Origin: Sulfitobacter sp.
GTDB lineage: Bacteria; Pseudomonadota; Alphaproteobacteria; Rhodobacterales; Rhodobacteraceae
Assembly (NCBI GenBank): GCA_024636405.1
Contig: JAGXHC010000048.1
Coordinates: 1-34,348 of the forward strand
Direction: 5' to 3'
DNA length: 34,348 bases
Shown: in pieces, positions 1 to 8,230 of the stretch
How positions within the stretch are numbered: the first letter of the stretch is position 1
How the letters are laid out: each line of letters opens with the position of its first letter
Program-made: the position numbers and the translations under genes
Notes under the pieces: model-generated
What the model saw: only the letters and a program-made list of their open reading frames with translations
Databases searched by the model: none
Told to the model about the DNA's origin: nothing

Positions 1-24
1 GCTGTCCCTGCCAACGTCGCCTGA
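1..24 (+). CDS. Possible 3' end of an upstream gene (partial)
   Basis: Reading from base 1, one plus frame gives seven codons (AVPANVA) and a TGA at 22-24, 13 bases before the next ATG. This spacing fits an operon partner of the following methyltransferase gene. Another frame stays open until a TGA overlapping that ATG, so the true frame is not settled. Too little sequence is present to name the product. Confidence 0.3.
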   Translation, partial: AVPANVA

Positions 25-37
25 AGGACAGATTGAT

Positions 38-1114
38 ATGACCAGAACTATTGTCGAATCCAAAACCAAGACCGCCATTATCGGCTTTGATCAGCCGTTT
101 TGCGTGATCGGAGAGCGGATCAACCCGACGGGCCGCAAGATTTTGTCCGAAGAACTTGAACGCGGCGATTTCTCCCGTGTTGAGGCGGATGCGATTGCGC
201 AGGTTGCTGCCGGGGCAAATGTTCTGGATGTGAACTCCGGCGCGGTCTTTTCCAACAAGATGGGCGAAGACCCGCGTTATGCCGACAACAATTTTGTCGA
301 GCCGATGTTGATGCCGGAACTGATCAGGCGCGTTCAGGCGGTCGTTGACGTTCCGCTGTGCATCGACAGCTCTGTGCCCGGTGCCCTCAAGGCGGGTCTT
401 GAGGCCTGCGAAGGTCGGCCATTGCTCAATTCGGTGACAGGCGAAGAAGAGCGGCTGGAACTGGTCTTGCCGCTGGTCAAGAAGTACAACGTGCCCGTCG
501 TGGCCATCTCCAACGACGATACCGGCATTTCCGAAGACCCTGACGTGCGCTTTGCCGTGGCCAAGAAGATCGTCGAACGGGCCGCCGATTTCGGCATTCC
601 TGCTTATGATATCGTGGTTGATCCGCTGGTCATGCCGATCGGTGCCATGGCAACTGCGGGCCATCAGGTTTTCACCCTTGTGCGCCGTCTTCGCGAAGAG
701 CTGGGCGTGAACACAACCTGCGGCGCCTCCAACATCAGCTTTGGTCTGCCAAATCGGCACGGCATCAACAATGCATTCCTGCCGATGGCAATGGGGGCGG
801 GCATGACGTCTGCCATCATGAATCCCGTCGCGGTGCCGATCAACGCAGCAAAGATTGCCGAAAAGCGCGAAGAGATCATGGCGACAGGCGTGATTTTGCC
901 CGATGACATGGATGATGAGACCTTTGCGATGATGTTCGGCCTTGGATCGACCAAACCGCGTGCCGGCAAGGAAATGGAAGCAATCCGCGCTGCGAATTTC
1001 CTTTTTGATCGTGATCCACACGGCACCGAATGGATCAGGTTCAACAAGGTTGCGCCCAAAGCCGGCCACGAAGGGCGCGGCCGCGCGGGCCGTGTCGGCG
1101 GACGCCGCCGGTAA
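38..1114 (+). CDS. Methyltetrahydrofolate:corrinoid methyltransferase (pterin-binding family)
   Basis: The 358-aa product has the TIM-barrel fold signature of the dihydropteroate synthase / methyltetrahydrofolate methyltransferase family (AcsE, MetH pterin domain). Seen motifs are GERINPTGR at residues 25-33, DVNSGA at 64-69, IDSS at 109-112 and NSVTGE at 131-136. Family members move a methyl group between tetrahydrofolate and a corrinoid protein in the cytoplasm. In Rhodobacterales such genes sit with one-carbon and methylamine-type functions; the partner corrinoid protein is not in this window. The ATG is preceded by an AAGGA-type ribosome site. The last 20 or so residues are a basic Gly/Arg-rich tail outside the catalytic barrel. 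It is the last gene of its operon, since a strong terminator follows. The family call is firm; the methyl donor or acceptor is inferred. Confidence 0.85.
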   Translation: MTRTIVESKTKTAIIGFDQPFCVIGERINPTGRKILSEELERGDFSRVEADAIAQVAAGANVLDVNSGAVFSNKMGEDPRYADNNFVEPMLMPELIRRVQAVVDVPLCIDSSVPGALKAGLEACEGRPLLNSVTGEEERLELVLPLVKKYNVPVVAISNDDTGISEDPDVRFAVAKKIVERAADFGIPAYDIVVDPLVMPIGAMATAGHQVFTLVRRLREELGVNTTCGASNISFGLPNRHGINNAFLPMAMGAGMTSAIMNPVAVPINAAKIAEKREEIMATGVILPDDMDDETFAMMFGLGSTKPRAGKEMEAIRAANFLFDRDPHGTEWIRFNKVAPKAGHEGRGRAGRVGGRRR

Positions 1115-1146
1115 TCCAGCTCGCCTTGATCGGTTTGAAATACAAA

Positions 1147-1180
1147 CCCCTGTGCCCCGTGCGCAGGGGTTTTATCTTTT
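1147..1180 (+). terminator. Rho-independent terminator after the methyltransferase gene
   Basis: A 9-bp stem (CCCCTGTGC paired with GCGCAGGGG, one G-T pair) with a 5-base loop is followed at once by TTTTTATCTTTT. It lies 33 bases after the stop codon and separates this operon from the chemotaxis genes. Confidence 0.88.
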
Positions 1181-1329
1181 GTTTTCAGACAAAGGCCAAA
1201 TTTGAATTAGTCCTGGCGGATGAGGTAACCCGGAATTAACGCACCGCACCCTAGACATGGCGCAACACCTGCAACACAGCGGAGCGTCACTTATGTTACC
1301 TGCACTGTCCCGGTCCGTTTGGGGCTGCC

Positions 1330-1605
1330 ATGACTGAAACGCTGCGCCTTGATGGCAAACTTGATCTCGCGGCGGTCGGCACGCTTCATGCGCAGCTTTG
1401 TGCAACCAATGGTGCTGCAATCTCGCTCGACATGCAGACTGTCACCCATATGGGTGCTCTGTGCCTGCAGACTTGCCTGGCTGCGGCGCGCACGGCCCGC
1501 GCCGCTGGAAACCGCGTCGAATGGATCAACACCTCAGACAGGGTAATCGGACAGCTCAATGCCATGGGTCTCAGCCCGGAAGCGGTTGCGGAAGGAACTC
1601 TATGA
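1330..1605 (+). CDS. STAS-domain protein at the head of the chemotaxis operon
   Basis: This 91-aa protein is a single STAS domain: the N-terminal strands (TLRLDGKLDLAAV), then a hydrophobic strand and a turn (AISLDMQTVTHMGALCLQ) where anti-sigma-factor antagonists carry a phosphorylatable Ser or Thr. Here the position after the strand reads HMGAL, so the usual Ser is replaced by Gly or Ala and phosphorylation is doubtful. Its stop overlaps the ATG of the next gene (ATGA), so it is translationally coupled to the response regulator. No strong ribosome site is visible ahead of its ATG. The 149 bases between the preceding terminator and this gene must hold the operon promoter, but I cannot pick a convincing -35/-10 pair. 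Stand-alone STAS proteins often head che operons; the exact role is unknown. Confidence 0.75.
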   Translation: MTETLRLDGKLDLAAVGTLHAQLCATNGAAISLDMQTVTHMGALCLQTCLAAARTARAAGNRVEWINTSDRVIGQLNAMGLSPEAVAEGTL

Positions 1606-1967
1606 CCCTGCAGATCCTTGCTGTTGATGACAGCCGCACCATGCGAGACATGATCCGCCTCGCCCTGCTGCCCGCAGGTTTCGTGGTTCATACCGCCGAA
1701 GACGGAATTCACGGGATCGAAGTGCTTGACGGGATCGAGCCTGACGCGATCATCACGGATATCAACATGCCTCGAATGGATGGTTTTGGTTTTATCGACG
1801 CCGTACGACGCCAGGGCAAACATCGCGCCACGCCAATTTTGGTACTGACCACCGAAGCCGCGCCCGACCTGAAACAACGCGCACGTGCCGCCGGCGCCAC
1901 CGGATGGATCGTGAAACCGTTCGATCCGGAAAAACTGGTCAAAGCCTTGCAAATGGTTGCAGGATAA
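1602..1967 (+). CDS. cheY: CheY-type response regulator (first copy)
   Basis: This is a 121-aa single receiver domain. It has the acidic pair D9-D10, the phospho-acceptor D53 in ITDINMPRMDG, the switch Thr in VLTTEA and the conserved Lys in VKPFDP. The start chosen is the ATG overlapping the STAS stop; the frame is open further upstream, but that stretch lies inside the STAS gene and is not receiver-like. A receiver placed directly before cheA is probably a phosphate sink or an adaptor rather than the flagellar-motor regulator, but this is inference. A second CheY lies at the other end of the operon. Confidence 0.93.
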   Translation: MTLQILAVDDSRTMRDMIRLALLPAGFVVHTAEDGIHGIEVLDGIEPDAIITDINMPRMDGFGFIDAVRRQGKHRATPILVLTTEAAPDLKQRARAAGATGWIVKPFDPEKLVKALQMVAG

Positions 1968-1979
1968 GGAGCCGCCAAC

Positions 1980-4223
1980 GTGAGTATCGAAAACGATCCG
2001 ATGGCTGAAATTCGTGCCTCGTTCTTCATCGAATGCGAGGAACTTCTTGAGGCGTTGCAAGATGCGCTTCAGATCATTGACGATGGTGCCGATGACGCCG
2101 AAACGATCAACATCGTGTTTCGCGCCGTACATTCGATCAAGGGTGGCGCCGGTGCCTTTGGTCTTGAGGCGCTCGTCAGGTTTGCACACCGCTATGAGAC
2201 CGTGCTGGACGAAGTGCGTACCGGACGACTTCAAGCTGACCATGATGCGCTCAAGATATTCTTCCTTGCTGCCGACCATCTGTCAGACCTCGTCCGGATC
2301 AGCCGCGACGACGCCCCGCTGCCAGATGACACGACCGCCAGACTTCTGAGTGAACTTGACGGTATGCTGGGGGATCATGTCCCCGCTGACGCGCTGGACG
2401 AAGTGATTGAATTTGCCCCCATGAGCCTCAACCTTGACCTTGACCTGGGCGATGGGGGCGCCGCAGATCTGGAAGAGCAACCGGATATTGGCGCGTTGCT
2501 CCCGCCGCTGGACTTGTCTGCGGTGCCGGTCACGATGCCGACCTGCTATACATTGCGCTTCACCCCACTGGCGGAGTTGTTTGAGACTGGCAACGAACCC
2601 TTCCAACTGCTGCGCAATCTGGAGGATCTGGGTGAAATCATCGTCACTTGCGACAGCTCAGACCTGCCCGGTTTGGTCGAACTGGCGCCAGAAGTGCCTC
2701 ACTTGGGCTGGACCGTAGCGTTGACCACTGTCGCGGACGTCGATGAGATCACATCGATATTTGAGTTCGTGGAAGGGCTCTGCACATTGGTGATCGAACG
2801 TGACGGCGTATCTGTGGCCACGATGGAGCCTGAGGCACAGATTATTCCGCCAGAGGTGAAGGCCGAACAACCCATCGCCCCTGCCCCACCCCGCGCGCTG
2901 CAAGAACCCCAAGTCTCAGGGTCGGCGGTGCAACAGCAAAAGATTGCGATAGCGCAAAAGCCCACGCCAGAGCCGAAAACAGCACCAAAAAATGCCGCGG
3001 CCACGCCGGAGCGGTCTGTGGTGCGCGTCGATCTGGACCGGATCGAACGACTGGTTAATCTGGTCGGCGAGCTCGTCATTAATCAAGCGATGCTCAGCCA
3101 GAGCCTCGAACAATCCGGACTGTCCCCGCATTCCGATGCGATGAACGGCTTGGAAGAATTTCAGCGGCTGACCCGTGACATTCAGGACAGCGTCATGATG
3201 ATCCGCGCGCAACCGGTCAAGTCCCTGTTCCAACGCATGTCGCGTATTGTGCGCGAAGCCTCGTCTGCCGTTGGCAAAGAGGTGCGACTTCATACCGAGG
3301 GAGAGGCAACCGAGGTTGATAAGACCGTCATCGAGCGGCTCGCCGATCCGCTGACCCACATGATCCGCAATGCGGTGGACCACGGTCTTGAAGACCGTGA
3401 AACTAGGATTGCTGCGGGCAAACCTGGTGAGGGTCGCGTGAACCTGAGCGCTGCACACCGGTCCGGACGTGTTGTGATAGAAGTTTCGGACGACGGCGCC
3501 GGGATCAACCGCCCCAGAGTACTACAGATTGCCATTGATAAGGGGTTGATCCCGGCGGACGCGCAACTTAGCGATACTGAAATTGACAATCTCTTGTTTT
3601 TGCCGGGATTTTCAACGGCAAGCGTCATTTCTGACCTGTCCGGCCGTGGTGTTGGAATGGATGTCGTGCGCACCGCCATTCAGGCACTGGGCGGTCGCAT
3701 TACCACAACTTCCGTCCCTGGCCAGGGCACGGCCTTCTCGATCTCGCTGCCGCTCACGCTGGCCGTATTGGACGGCATGGTCGTTCAGGTCGCAGACCAA
3801 ACCCTTGTGCTGCCTCTTAACCTCGTGATCGAAACCCTGACGTTGACCAACGATGATGTCGATATGGTGAGGCCCGGTCATAATGTCGTGCACGTGCGCG
3901 GAACTTTTGTGCCGCTTTTCGACCTTGGCGTGCAATTGGGCTATCGCAGCGCGCTGGAAAACTACGATGGGTGCATCGTATTGTTGATCGCCCACGAGGA
4001 CGGCAGCCGCGCCGCACTGGTCATCGATAACATTCAGGACCAGCGGCAAGTGGTCATCAAGGGGCTCGACGACAGCTTCTACCGCGCGCCTGGCATTGCC
4101 GCGGCCACGATCCTTGGTGACGGACAGATCGCGCTTATTCTCGACCCTTCTGACATCATCAGCAACGCCATGGGCACACCCGGCCTTGTGCCACCCCCTC
4201 TAGAAACAGGAGTTTCGGCATGA
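1980..4223 (+). CDS. cheA: Chemotaxis histidine kinase CheA
   Basis: The 747-aa protein has the full CheA layout. The Hpt domain (P1) carries phospho-acceptor His51 in AVHSIKGGAGAFG. A linker and a ferredoxin-like P2-type region follow at about 185-285, then a Pro/Gln-rich linker at 286-345. Dimerisation helices begin at about 348 (LDRIERLVNLVGEL). The HATPase domain shows an N box at 460-469 (HMIRNAVDHG), G1 at 504-510 (DDGAGIN), an F box near 538-548 and G2 at 555-563. A CheW-like P5 domain occupies about 595-740. The GTG start is fixed by AAGGAG nine bases upstream, where it overlaps the preceding cheY stop. CheA autophosphorylates on receptor signal and passes phosphate to CheY and CheB. 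It overlaps cheW by ATGA. Confidence 0.97.
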   Translation: MSIENDPMAEIRASFFIECEELLEALQDALQIIDDGADDAETINIVFRAVHSIKGGAGAFGLEALVRFAHRYETVLDEVRTGRLQADHDALKIFFLAADHLSDLVRISRDDAPLPDDTTARLLSELDGMLGDHVPADALDEVIEFAPMSLNLDLDLGDGGAADLEEQPDIGALLPPLDLSAVPVTMPTCYTLRFTPLAELFETGNEPFQLLRNLEDLGEIIVTCDSSDLPGLVELAPEVPHLGWTVALTTVADVDEITSIFEFVEGLCTLVIERDGVSVATMEPEAQIIPPEVKAEQPIAPAPPRALQEPQVSGSAVQQQKIAIAQKPTPEPKTAPKNAAATPERSVVRVDLDRIERLVNLVGELVINQAMLSQSLEQSGLSPHSDAMNGLEEFQRLTRDIQDSVMMIRAQPVKSLFQRMSRIVREASSAVGKEVRLHTEGEATEVDKTVIERLADPLTHMIRNAVDHGLEDRETRIAAGKPGEGRVNLSAAHRSGRVVIEVSDDGAGINRPRVLQIAIDKGLIPADAQLSDTEIDNLLFLPGFSTASVISDLSGRGVGMDVVRTAIQALGGRITTTSVPGQGTAFSISLPLTLAVLDGMVVQVADQTLVLPLNLVIETLTLTNDDVDMVRPGHNVVHVRGTFVPLFDLGVQLGYRSALENYDGCIVLLIAHEDGSRAALVIDNIQDQRQVVIKGLDDSFYRAPGIAAATILGDGQIALILDPSDIISNAMGTPGLVPPPLETGVSA

Positions 4224-4678
4224 GTGACACAGACACTTCCGCAACAATTGAATTGCTGACCTTCCGGCTGGCGGATCAGGAATATTCACTCGACATCATG
4301 TCAGTGCGTGAAATTCGCGGATGGACACGGACGACCCCGCTGCCACATGCGCCCAGCTTTATGAAGGGTGTGATCAACTTGCGCGGCACTGTCTTGCCGG
4401 TCATGGATCTTGCAGAGCGGCTTGGCCTGCCACCGCGCGAACAGACAGATCGCAACGTGATCATTGTCGTCAAGCACGGTGAAATCATGACCGGACTGTT
4501 GGTCGACGCAGTTTCCGATATCATCGCGCTGACATCCGCAGACCTGCAACCCCCTCCTGATGTGTCCTCTGGTGGGACGCAGAGCGTGGTCAGCGCGCTT
4601 ACCCTCATCGATGATCGCATGATCCGTGTGCTTGATCTCGGCGCCACGATTGCCATGAACGCGAGCATCGCAGCATGA
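4220..4678 (+). CDS. cheW: Chemotaxis coupling protein CheW
   Basis: The 152-aa protein is one CheW domain: ELLTFRLADQEYSLDI at the first strand, the conserved REIRGWTRTTPLPHAP segment, and MKGVINLRGTVLPVMDL, which is the family hallmark. CheW bridges CheA to methyl-accepting receptors at the membrane arrays. The ATG overlaps the cheA stop and its own stop overlaps the cheR ATG, both as ATGA, so cheA-cheW-cheR are translationally coupled. No receptor gene is nearby, so it must couple receptors encoded elsewhere. Confidence 0.96.
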   Translation: MSDTDTSATIELLTFRLADQEYSLDIMSVREIRGWTRTTPLPHAPSFMKGVINLRGTVLPVMDLAERLGLPPREQTDRNVIIVVKHGEIMTGLLVDAVSDIIALTSADLQPPPDVSSGGTQSVVSALTLIDDRMIRVLDLGATIAMNASIAA

Positions 4679-5553
4679 TCACGACCGTCGATGCCGACAT
4701 GACGCTCGACCGCTCCGCCTTTCGCATCATTGCGGAACTGGCATATCGCGAGAGCGGATTGATGCTGCCGGAAAAGAAGTTGCCGATGATACAATCGCGG
4801 CTTCGGCATCGATTGCGCGCGCTCAAGCTCAATAATTTTTCAGACTACATTGACCTCATCGCGTCGACGAAGGGCGAAGCGGAGCGGCCTCAGCTTATAT
4901 CAGCGCTGACCACCAATGTTTCGCATTTCTTTCGGGAAGCACATCATTTCGATGTGTTGCGCGATGACCTACTGCGCCCCAGGTTGGACAATCTGCGCGG
5001 TGGCGGAAAATTGCGGATCTGGTCCGCCGGCTGCTCCAATGGCCAGGAAACATTGTCGGCCGTAATCTGCATCATCGAGGCGGTCCCTGACGCCAGCAAT
5101 CTTGATATCCGGATCCTTGGCACGGACATTGATCCAGTGGTTGTGGCTTTTGCGCGCGCAGGGCGCTACGGCGCGCGCATGATAGGCGGCATTCCACCGC
5201 CCTTGCTGTCAAAGTATTTCGACGAAGATACATCCGGCGCTGAGAAGTTTTATGCGGCCCGTCCCATTTTGCAAAACATGGTCCGTTTCAATAAACTCAA
5301 CTTGCTGTCGGACTGGCCGATGAAATGCCGCTTTGATGCGATTTTGTGCCGGAACGTCGTGATCTATTTCGACCAAAACACGCAGAACCGCCTGTGGCCG
5401 CGCTTCCATGCAGCACTTAAACACGATGGCGCGTTATTTCTGGGGCATTCCGAAAGGATAGCCGATCCGGGATCGGCAGGTTTTGACTGTTTCGGCCCAA
5501 CGTCCTACCGCCCAATGAACGCGGATGGCTCAGCACTTCATCTGGAACGATAA
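4675..5553 (+). CDS. cheR: Chemotaxis receptor methyltransferase CheR
   Basis: The 292-aa protein has the CheR N-terminal helical domain (about 10-85, ending TTNVSHFFRE) and a SAM-binding Rossmann domain. Motif I is WSAGCSNGQETLS at about 116-128, the ribose-binding acidic residue is D151 in GTDID, and the family signature is CRNVVIYFD at 225-233. CheR methylates receptor glutamates to adapt signalling. Motif I normally reads GCSTGEEPYS; here the second Glu-Pro part is changed to Gln-Glu-Thr, which may alter SAM contacts. The last residues lack an obvious pentapeptide-tether domain. It is coupled to cheW by ATGA and followed after 11 bases by a second cheY. Confidence 0.95.
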   Translation: MITTVDADMTLDRSAFRIIAELAYRESGLMLPEKKLPMIQSRLRHRLRALKLNNFSDYIDLIASTKGEAERPQLISALTTNVSHFFREAHHFDVLRDDLLRPRLDNLRGGGKLRIWSAGCSNGQETLSAVICIIEAVPDASNLDIRILGTDIDPVVVAFARAGRYGARMIGGIPPPLLSKYFDEDTSGAEKFYAARPILQNMVRFNKLNLLSDWPMKCRFDAILCRNVVIYFDQNTQNRLWPRFHAALKHDGALFLGHSERIADPGSAGFDCFGPTSYRPMNADGSALHLER

Positions 5554-5564
5554 GGATATCAAAC

Positions 5565-5951
5565 ATGGCTCTGCGTGATCAAATTCGCATCATGGTAGTG
5601 GACGACATGTCGACCAGCAGAGGGCTGATCACCCAGGCTCTTGATGGCTTCGGCGTGCGCAACGTAGCGACCTCGGAGAACGGCAAACAAGCGTTACATG
5701 CCCTCGCCACTCATCCGGTCCATCTGGTGATTTCGGATTACAACATGCCGGAAATGGACGGTCTGCAATTGCTGCATTGCCTGCGCGCCAGTCCTAAAAC
5801 CAAAGGGATTGGATTTGTGCTGATCACGGGGCGTGCGGAACAGCAAATCATTGACCACGGCAAGAAGCTGGGCATGAACAACTACCTCAAGAAACCTTTT
5901 CAGCCTGATGATTTGCGCAAGTGTATCGAGGCCGTTGTCGGTCGCTTGTGA
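5565..5951 (+). CDS. cheY: CheY-type response regulator (second copy)
   Basis: This 128-aa single receiver has the acidic pair D13-D14, phospho-acceptor D58 in ISDYNMPEMDG, Thr87 in LITGRA and Lys in LKKPFQP. The segment around D58 (SDYNMPEMDGL) is close to motor-binding CheY proteins, so this copy is the better candidate for the flagellar-switch regulator. Its TGA overlaps the ATG of the following CheT/CheZ-like gene by one base (TGATG), which fits production of a regulator and its phosphatase together. Confidence 0.95.
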   Translation: MALRDQIRIMVVDDMSTSRGLITQALDGFGVRNVATSENGKQALHALATHPVHLVISDYNMPEMDGLQLLHCLRASPKTKGIGFVLITGRAEQQIIDHGKKLGMNNYLKKPFQPDDLRKCIEAVVGRL

Positions 5952-6328
5952 TGTCATTGATGTCTCCGGGTTCCGGGGTCCATACGCTGGGTGATCTGTT
6001 GTTGGCTCTGTCAACGCATATGGATGGGCTGGCAGAGCAGGTCAACGCGGTTGAACATACCATAGGCGACCGATTGGCACATCCTGATGCGGCGGCTGGC
6101 GTGATTACCCAGTTGCAAAGCCTCGACTATCTGCGCCAGTCGCTGGAGGATGTTTCAGTGCTGATGCTATTTTTGTCGCGAAACAATCGCCTTGCTGCAC
6201 CTGTGGAAAATATTGCCGACATGAGCAGCAAAATGAAGCTCAACAGTACCAAGACACTGATCGCAGGGAATCCAACCCACAAATTTGCTCTGCCTGACGA
6301 CAACGCTGGTGATCTTGATCTGTTTTGA
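5951..6328 (+). CDS. Small CheT/CheZ-like candidate CheY phosphatase
   Basis: This 125-aa protein is predicted mostly helical. The start is the ATG overlapping the cheY stop; an earlier in-frame start would lie inside cheY. A helix contains D59-Y-L-R-Q63 (QSLDYLRQSLEDV). This is a DxxxQ pattern, the same spacing as the Asp and Gln with which CheZ dephosphorylates CheY and which is described for the rhizobial chemotaxis protein CheT. The chain ends in the acidic-hydrophobic tail GDLDLF, comparable with the C-terminal CheY-binding peptide of CheZ. Its place directly behind cheY supports a role in ending the CheY signal. Function is inferred from motif, length and position. It could instead be a CheR- or CheD-binding adaptor. 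Confidence 0.7.
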   Translation: MSLMSPGSGVHTLGDLLLALSTHMDGLAEQVNAVEHTIGDRLAHPDAAAGVITQLQSLDYLRQSLEDVSVLMLFLSRNNRLAAPVENIADMSSKMKLNSTKTLIAGNPTHKFALPDDNAGDLDLF

Positions 6329-6334
6329 TTGCGG

Positions 6335-6363
6335 ATAACCTGCTGGCGCGCGCCGCAGATTAT
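6335..6363. terminator. Hairpin between convergent chemotaxis half-operons
   Basis: ATAA and CTGC arms pair with GCAG and TTAT around the perfect palindrome GGCGCGCGCC, with single-base bulges. It lies just after the CheT-like stop and between two converging transcripts. There is no clear T-run on either side, so it may be a weak or factor-assisted bidirectional terminator. The rest of the 289-base gap up to the cheD stop shows only a 6-bp inverted repeat (6538-6543 with 6554-6559) and no credible gene. Confidence 0.4.
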
Positions 6364-6617
6364 TCAAGGCAAGCTGGCCTCAGGCGGTGACGTCTGGCAC
6401 GCGCATTTTTCCGCTGCGTGGCGCTGATTTCGGATACTAAGCTGCTTTCGGCTGTGAATCTGGGATGACGCAAAATTGACAGTTTTGGAGGCGCAGCAAA
6501 ATCAGCGTTTCTTGCGCGAATACCGTTTCCGGGGGGCGCAGGCTGTTGGCCGTGCCTGCAGTGTCGTCGCCGATCATATTGCTTTGTCGCATTCTCACAG
6601 CTTTATGCTAACCGGCG

Positions 6618-7139
6618 TCAAAACAGTTCCAGATCATTGCCCGTCTGCTGGGGCGGCATGCGCGGTGGCGGAAGATCGGCCGCAGGAATTCGCGTCAGCT
6701 TTTGCCGCGCCGCGCCTGTCGTTGGCCAATACACCAGCTGTCGCGCCGACACCCCGCCCAGGGATTTTCCAATGCAAGCGATCCTTTCGCGGGCAAGGAA
6801 ATCGAGCGCAAATGCGCTATTGAGCAAGCCGATCTGTGACAGCCCGTCCACCATCTGCGCACCGCCAAAAACCTTGGCTTGCAAACGTGCGCGAACGGCG
6901 CCCAGCTTTAGCAGATCATTGATAAGCAATTCCATCGCATTGACCCCGGCCCGATCGCAGGTCGCATTTGGCGCCGTTGTGCGAATGGTAAGCAGCATGT
7001 GATTCATGCCGCCAACCTTACGCACCGGATCCCAAAGACAGCATGCCACGCAAGATCCGAGCAGGGTAGAAATCGAAACCCCCGGATTTTCGGAAACTGA
7101 GTGATGGCCTTGGGTGATAACGACACGTGACGCAGTCAT
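6618..7139 (-). CDS. cheD: Receptor glutamine deamidase CheD
   Basis: The 173-aa protein matches CheD. Catalytic-triad candidates are Thr25 and Cys30 in STLLGSC and His47 in GGMNHMLL. The GGMNH segment and the later KVFGGAQM and RQLVYWP-type regions are family features. CheD deamidates glutamines in receptors and in some species interacts with CheC-type phosphatases. The ATG overlaps the cheB stop (ATGA), so it is co-translated with the other receptor-modifying hydrolase. The C-terminus carries a Pro-rich linker and the tail GNDLELF, which resembles the GDLDLF tail of the small protein on the opposite strand. Confidence 0.93.
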   Translation of the reverse strand: MTASRVVITQGHHSVSENPGVSISTLLGSCVACCLWDPVRKVGGMNHMLLTIRTTAPNATCDRAGVNAMELLINDLLKLGAVRARLQAKVFGGAQMVDGLSQIGLLNSAFALDFLARERIACIGKSLGGVSARQLVYWPTTGAARQKLTRIPAADLPPPRMPPQQTGNDLELF

Positions 7140-8230
7140 GGCGCAGACCTGTCGGATCTTAAGTGAACCGCGTGATGTGCCACGGCGGCATTAACCGCAG
7201 CCCCGATATCGCCAAGGGGCATTTGCTTTTGCACTGCGCCCCATTCCCATGCAACACGTGGCATCCCGTAGATCACACTGCTTGCGGCGTCCTGACCGAT
7301 GGTCTGCGCCCCGGCGTTGTGCATCTTGAGCAAACCTTGCGCACCGTCCTGTCCCAGGCCCGTCAGGATCACACCGATGACATCGGCGCCGAACGGTGCG
7401 GCAGACGTAAACAGCATGTCCACGGACGGGCAATGCAATGCATTATCAAGGTCGGGGCGCATCCCGCAGCGCCATACTCCGTCGCGCCGGGCGATTACGG
7501 TATGGGCCCCGCAAGCAGGGGCAAGAACAATCTGGCCACAGACAAGTTCCGTATTTTCGTCAGCCAAATTGACCGTTTGAGCCAGATTTCGGTTCAGCAA
7601 TTTCGAGAAGCTGACCAGAAATTGCGCCGGCATATGCTGGACGATGACAACCGGTGGGCCGTCCGCGTGCAGGTCGCTCAGTACCCGCTCAAGCGCTGTC
7701 ACGCCGCCGGTTGACGCGCCGATGACAATGATGGGTCCATTTTTGACAGGTTGTGCAGGCAAGCGGTGGCTCGGTGAGCCATCTGCGTTGCCGCGCGGCT
7801 GAACCGTGCTGCACGCCGCGGAAAAGACCCGCCGCCCAATTGTACTTACCGCCTGCGCATCAAGCGAGGTCTGCGGTTTGACGATGTAATCAACAGCCCC
7901 AAGCGACAGGGCGGTGATTGCAGCATCCGACCCGCGGATTGTCGCGCTGGACATCATCACCACGGGCATCGGATGCAATTCCATCAACCGCGCCAGAAAA
8001 TCCAGTCCGTTCATCCCCGGCATCTCGATGTCGAGCGTGATCACATCAGGCTTCAACGCCTTGATTACTCGGCGTGCATCATTGGCGTCCGATGCTTCTC
8101 CAACGACCTTCAGGCGGCAGTCCTGCTCCAGTACGATACGCAGCCAGTCGCGCAGGGCAGCTGAATCGTCCACGATCACAACATGCTTTTGCTGGCTGGT
8201 CAGCCTTGGGGTATCATCGCACGTCGTCAA
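7136..8230 (-). CDS. cheB: Chemotaxis methylesterase/deamidase CheB
   Basis: A receiver domain with phospho-acceptor D81 (numbered from the longest frame; ITLDIEMPGMNG) is joined by a linker to the CheB esterase domain. The catalytic triad is Ser187 in GASTGG, His213 in VQHMPAQF and Asp309 in GLGQDGAQG. CheB removes receptor methyl esters when phosphorylated by CheA. There is no ATG. I chose the TTG at 8230 because AGGAAG lies nine bases before it; a TTG at 8272 in the same frame would add 14 residues. It forms a two-gene unit with cheD, convergent with the cheA operon. A promoter must lie between the start and the terminator at 8445-8471, but no consensus boxes are clear. Confidence 0.94.
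   Translation of the reverse strand: MTTCDDTPRLTSQQKHVVIVDDSAALRDWLRIVLEQDCRLKVVGEASDANDARRVIKALKPDVITLDIEMPGMNGLDFLARLMELHPMPVVMMSSATIRGSDAAITALSLGAVDYIVKPQTSLDAQAVSTIGRRVFSAACSTVQPRGNADGSPSHRLPAQPVKNGPIIVIGASTGGVTALERVLSDLHADGPPVVIVQHMPAQFLVSFSKLLNRNLAQTVNLADENTELVCGQIVLAPACGAHTVIARRDGVWRCGMRPDLDNALHCPSVDMLFTSAAPFGADVIGVILTGLGQDGAQGLLKMHNAGAQTIGQDAASSVIYGMPRVAWEWGAVQKQMPLGDIGAAVNAAVAHHAVHLRSDRSAP

Noticed and set aside
6476..6823. Plus-strand frame covering the gap between the CheT-like and cheD genes
   Set aside because: It runs into the cheD coding region antisense, has no ribosome site and no family features.
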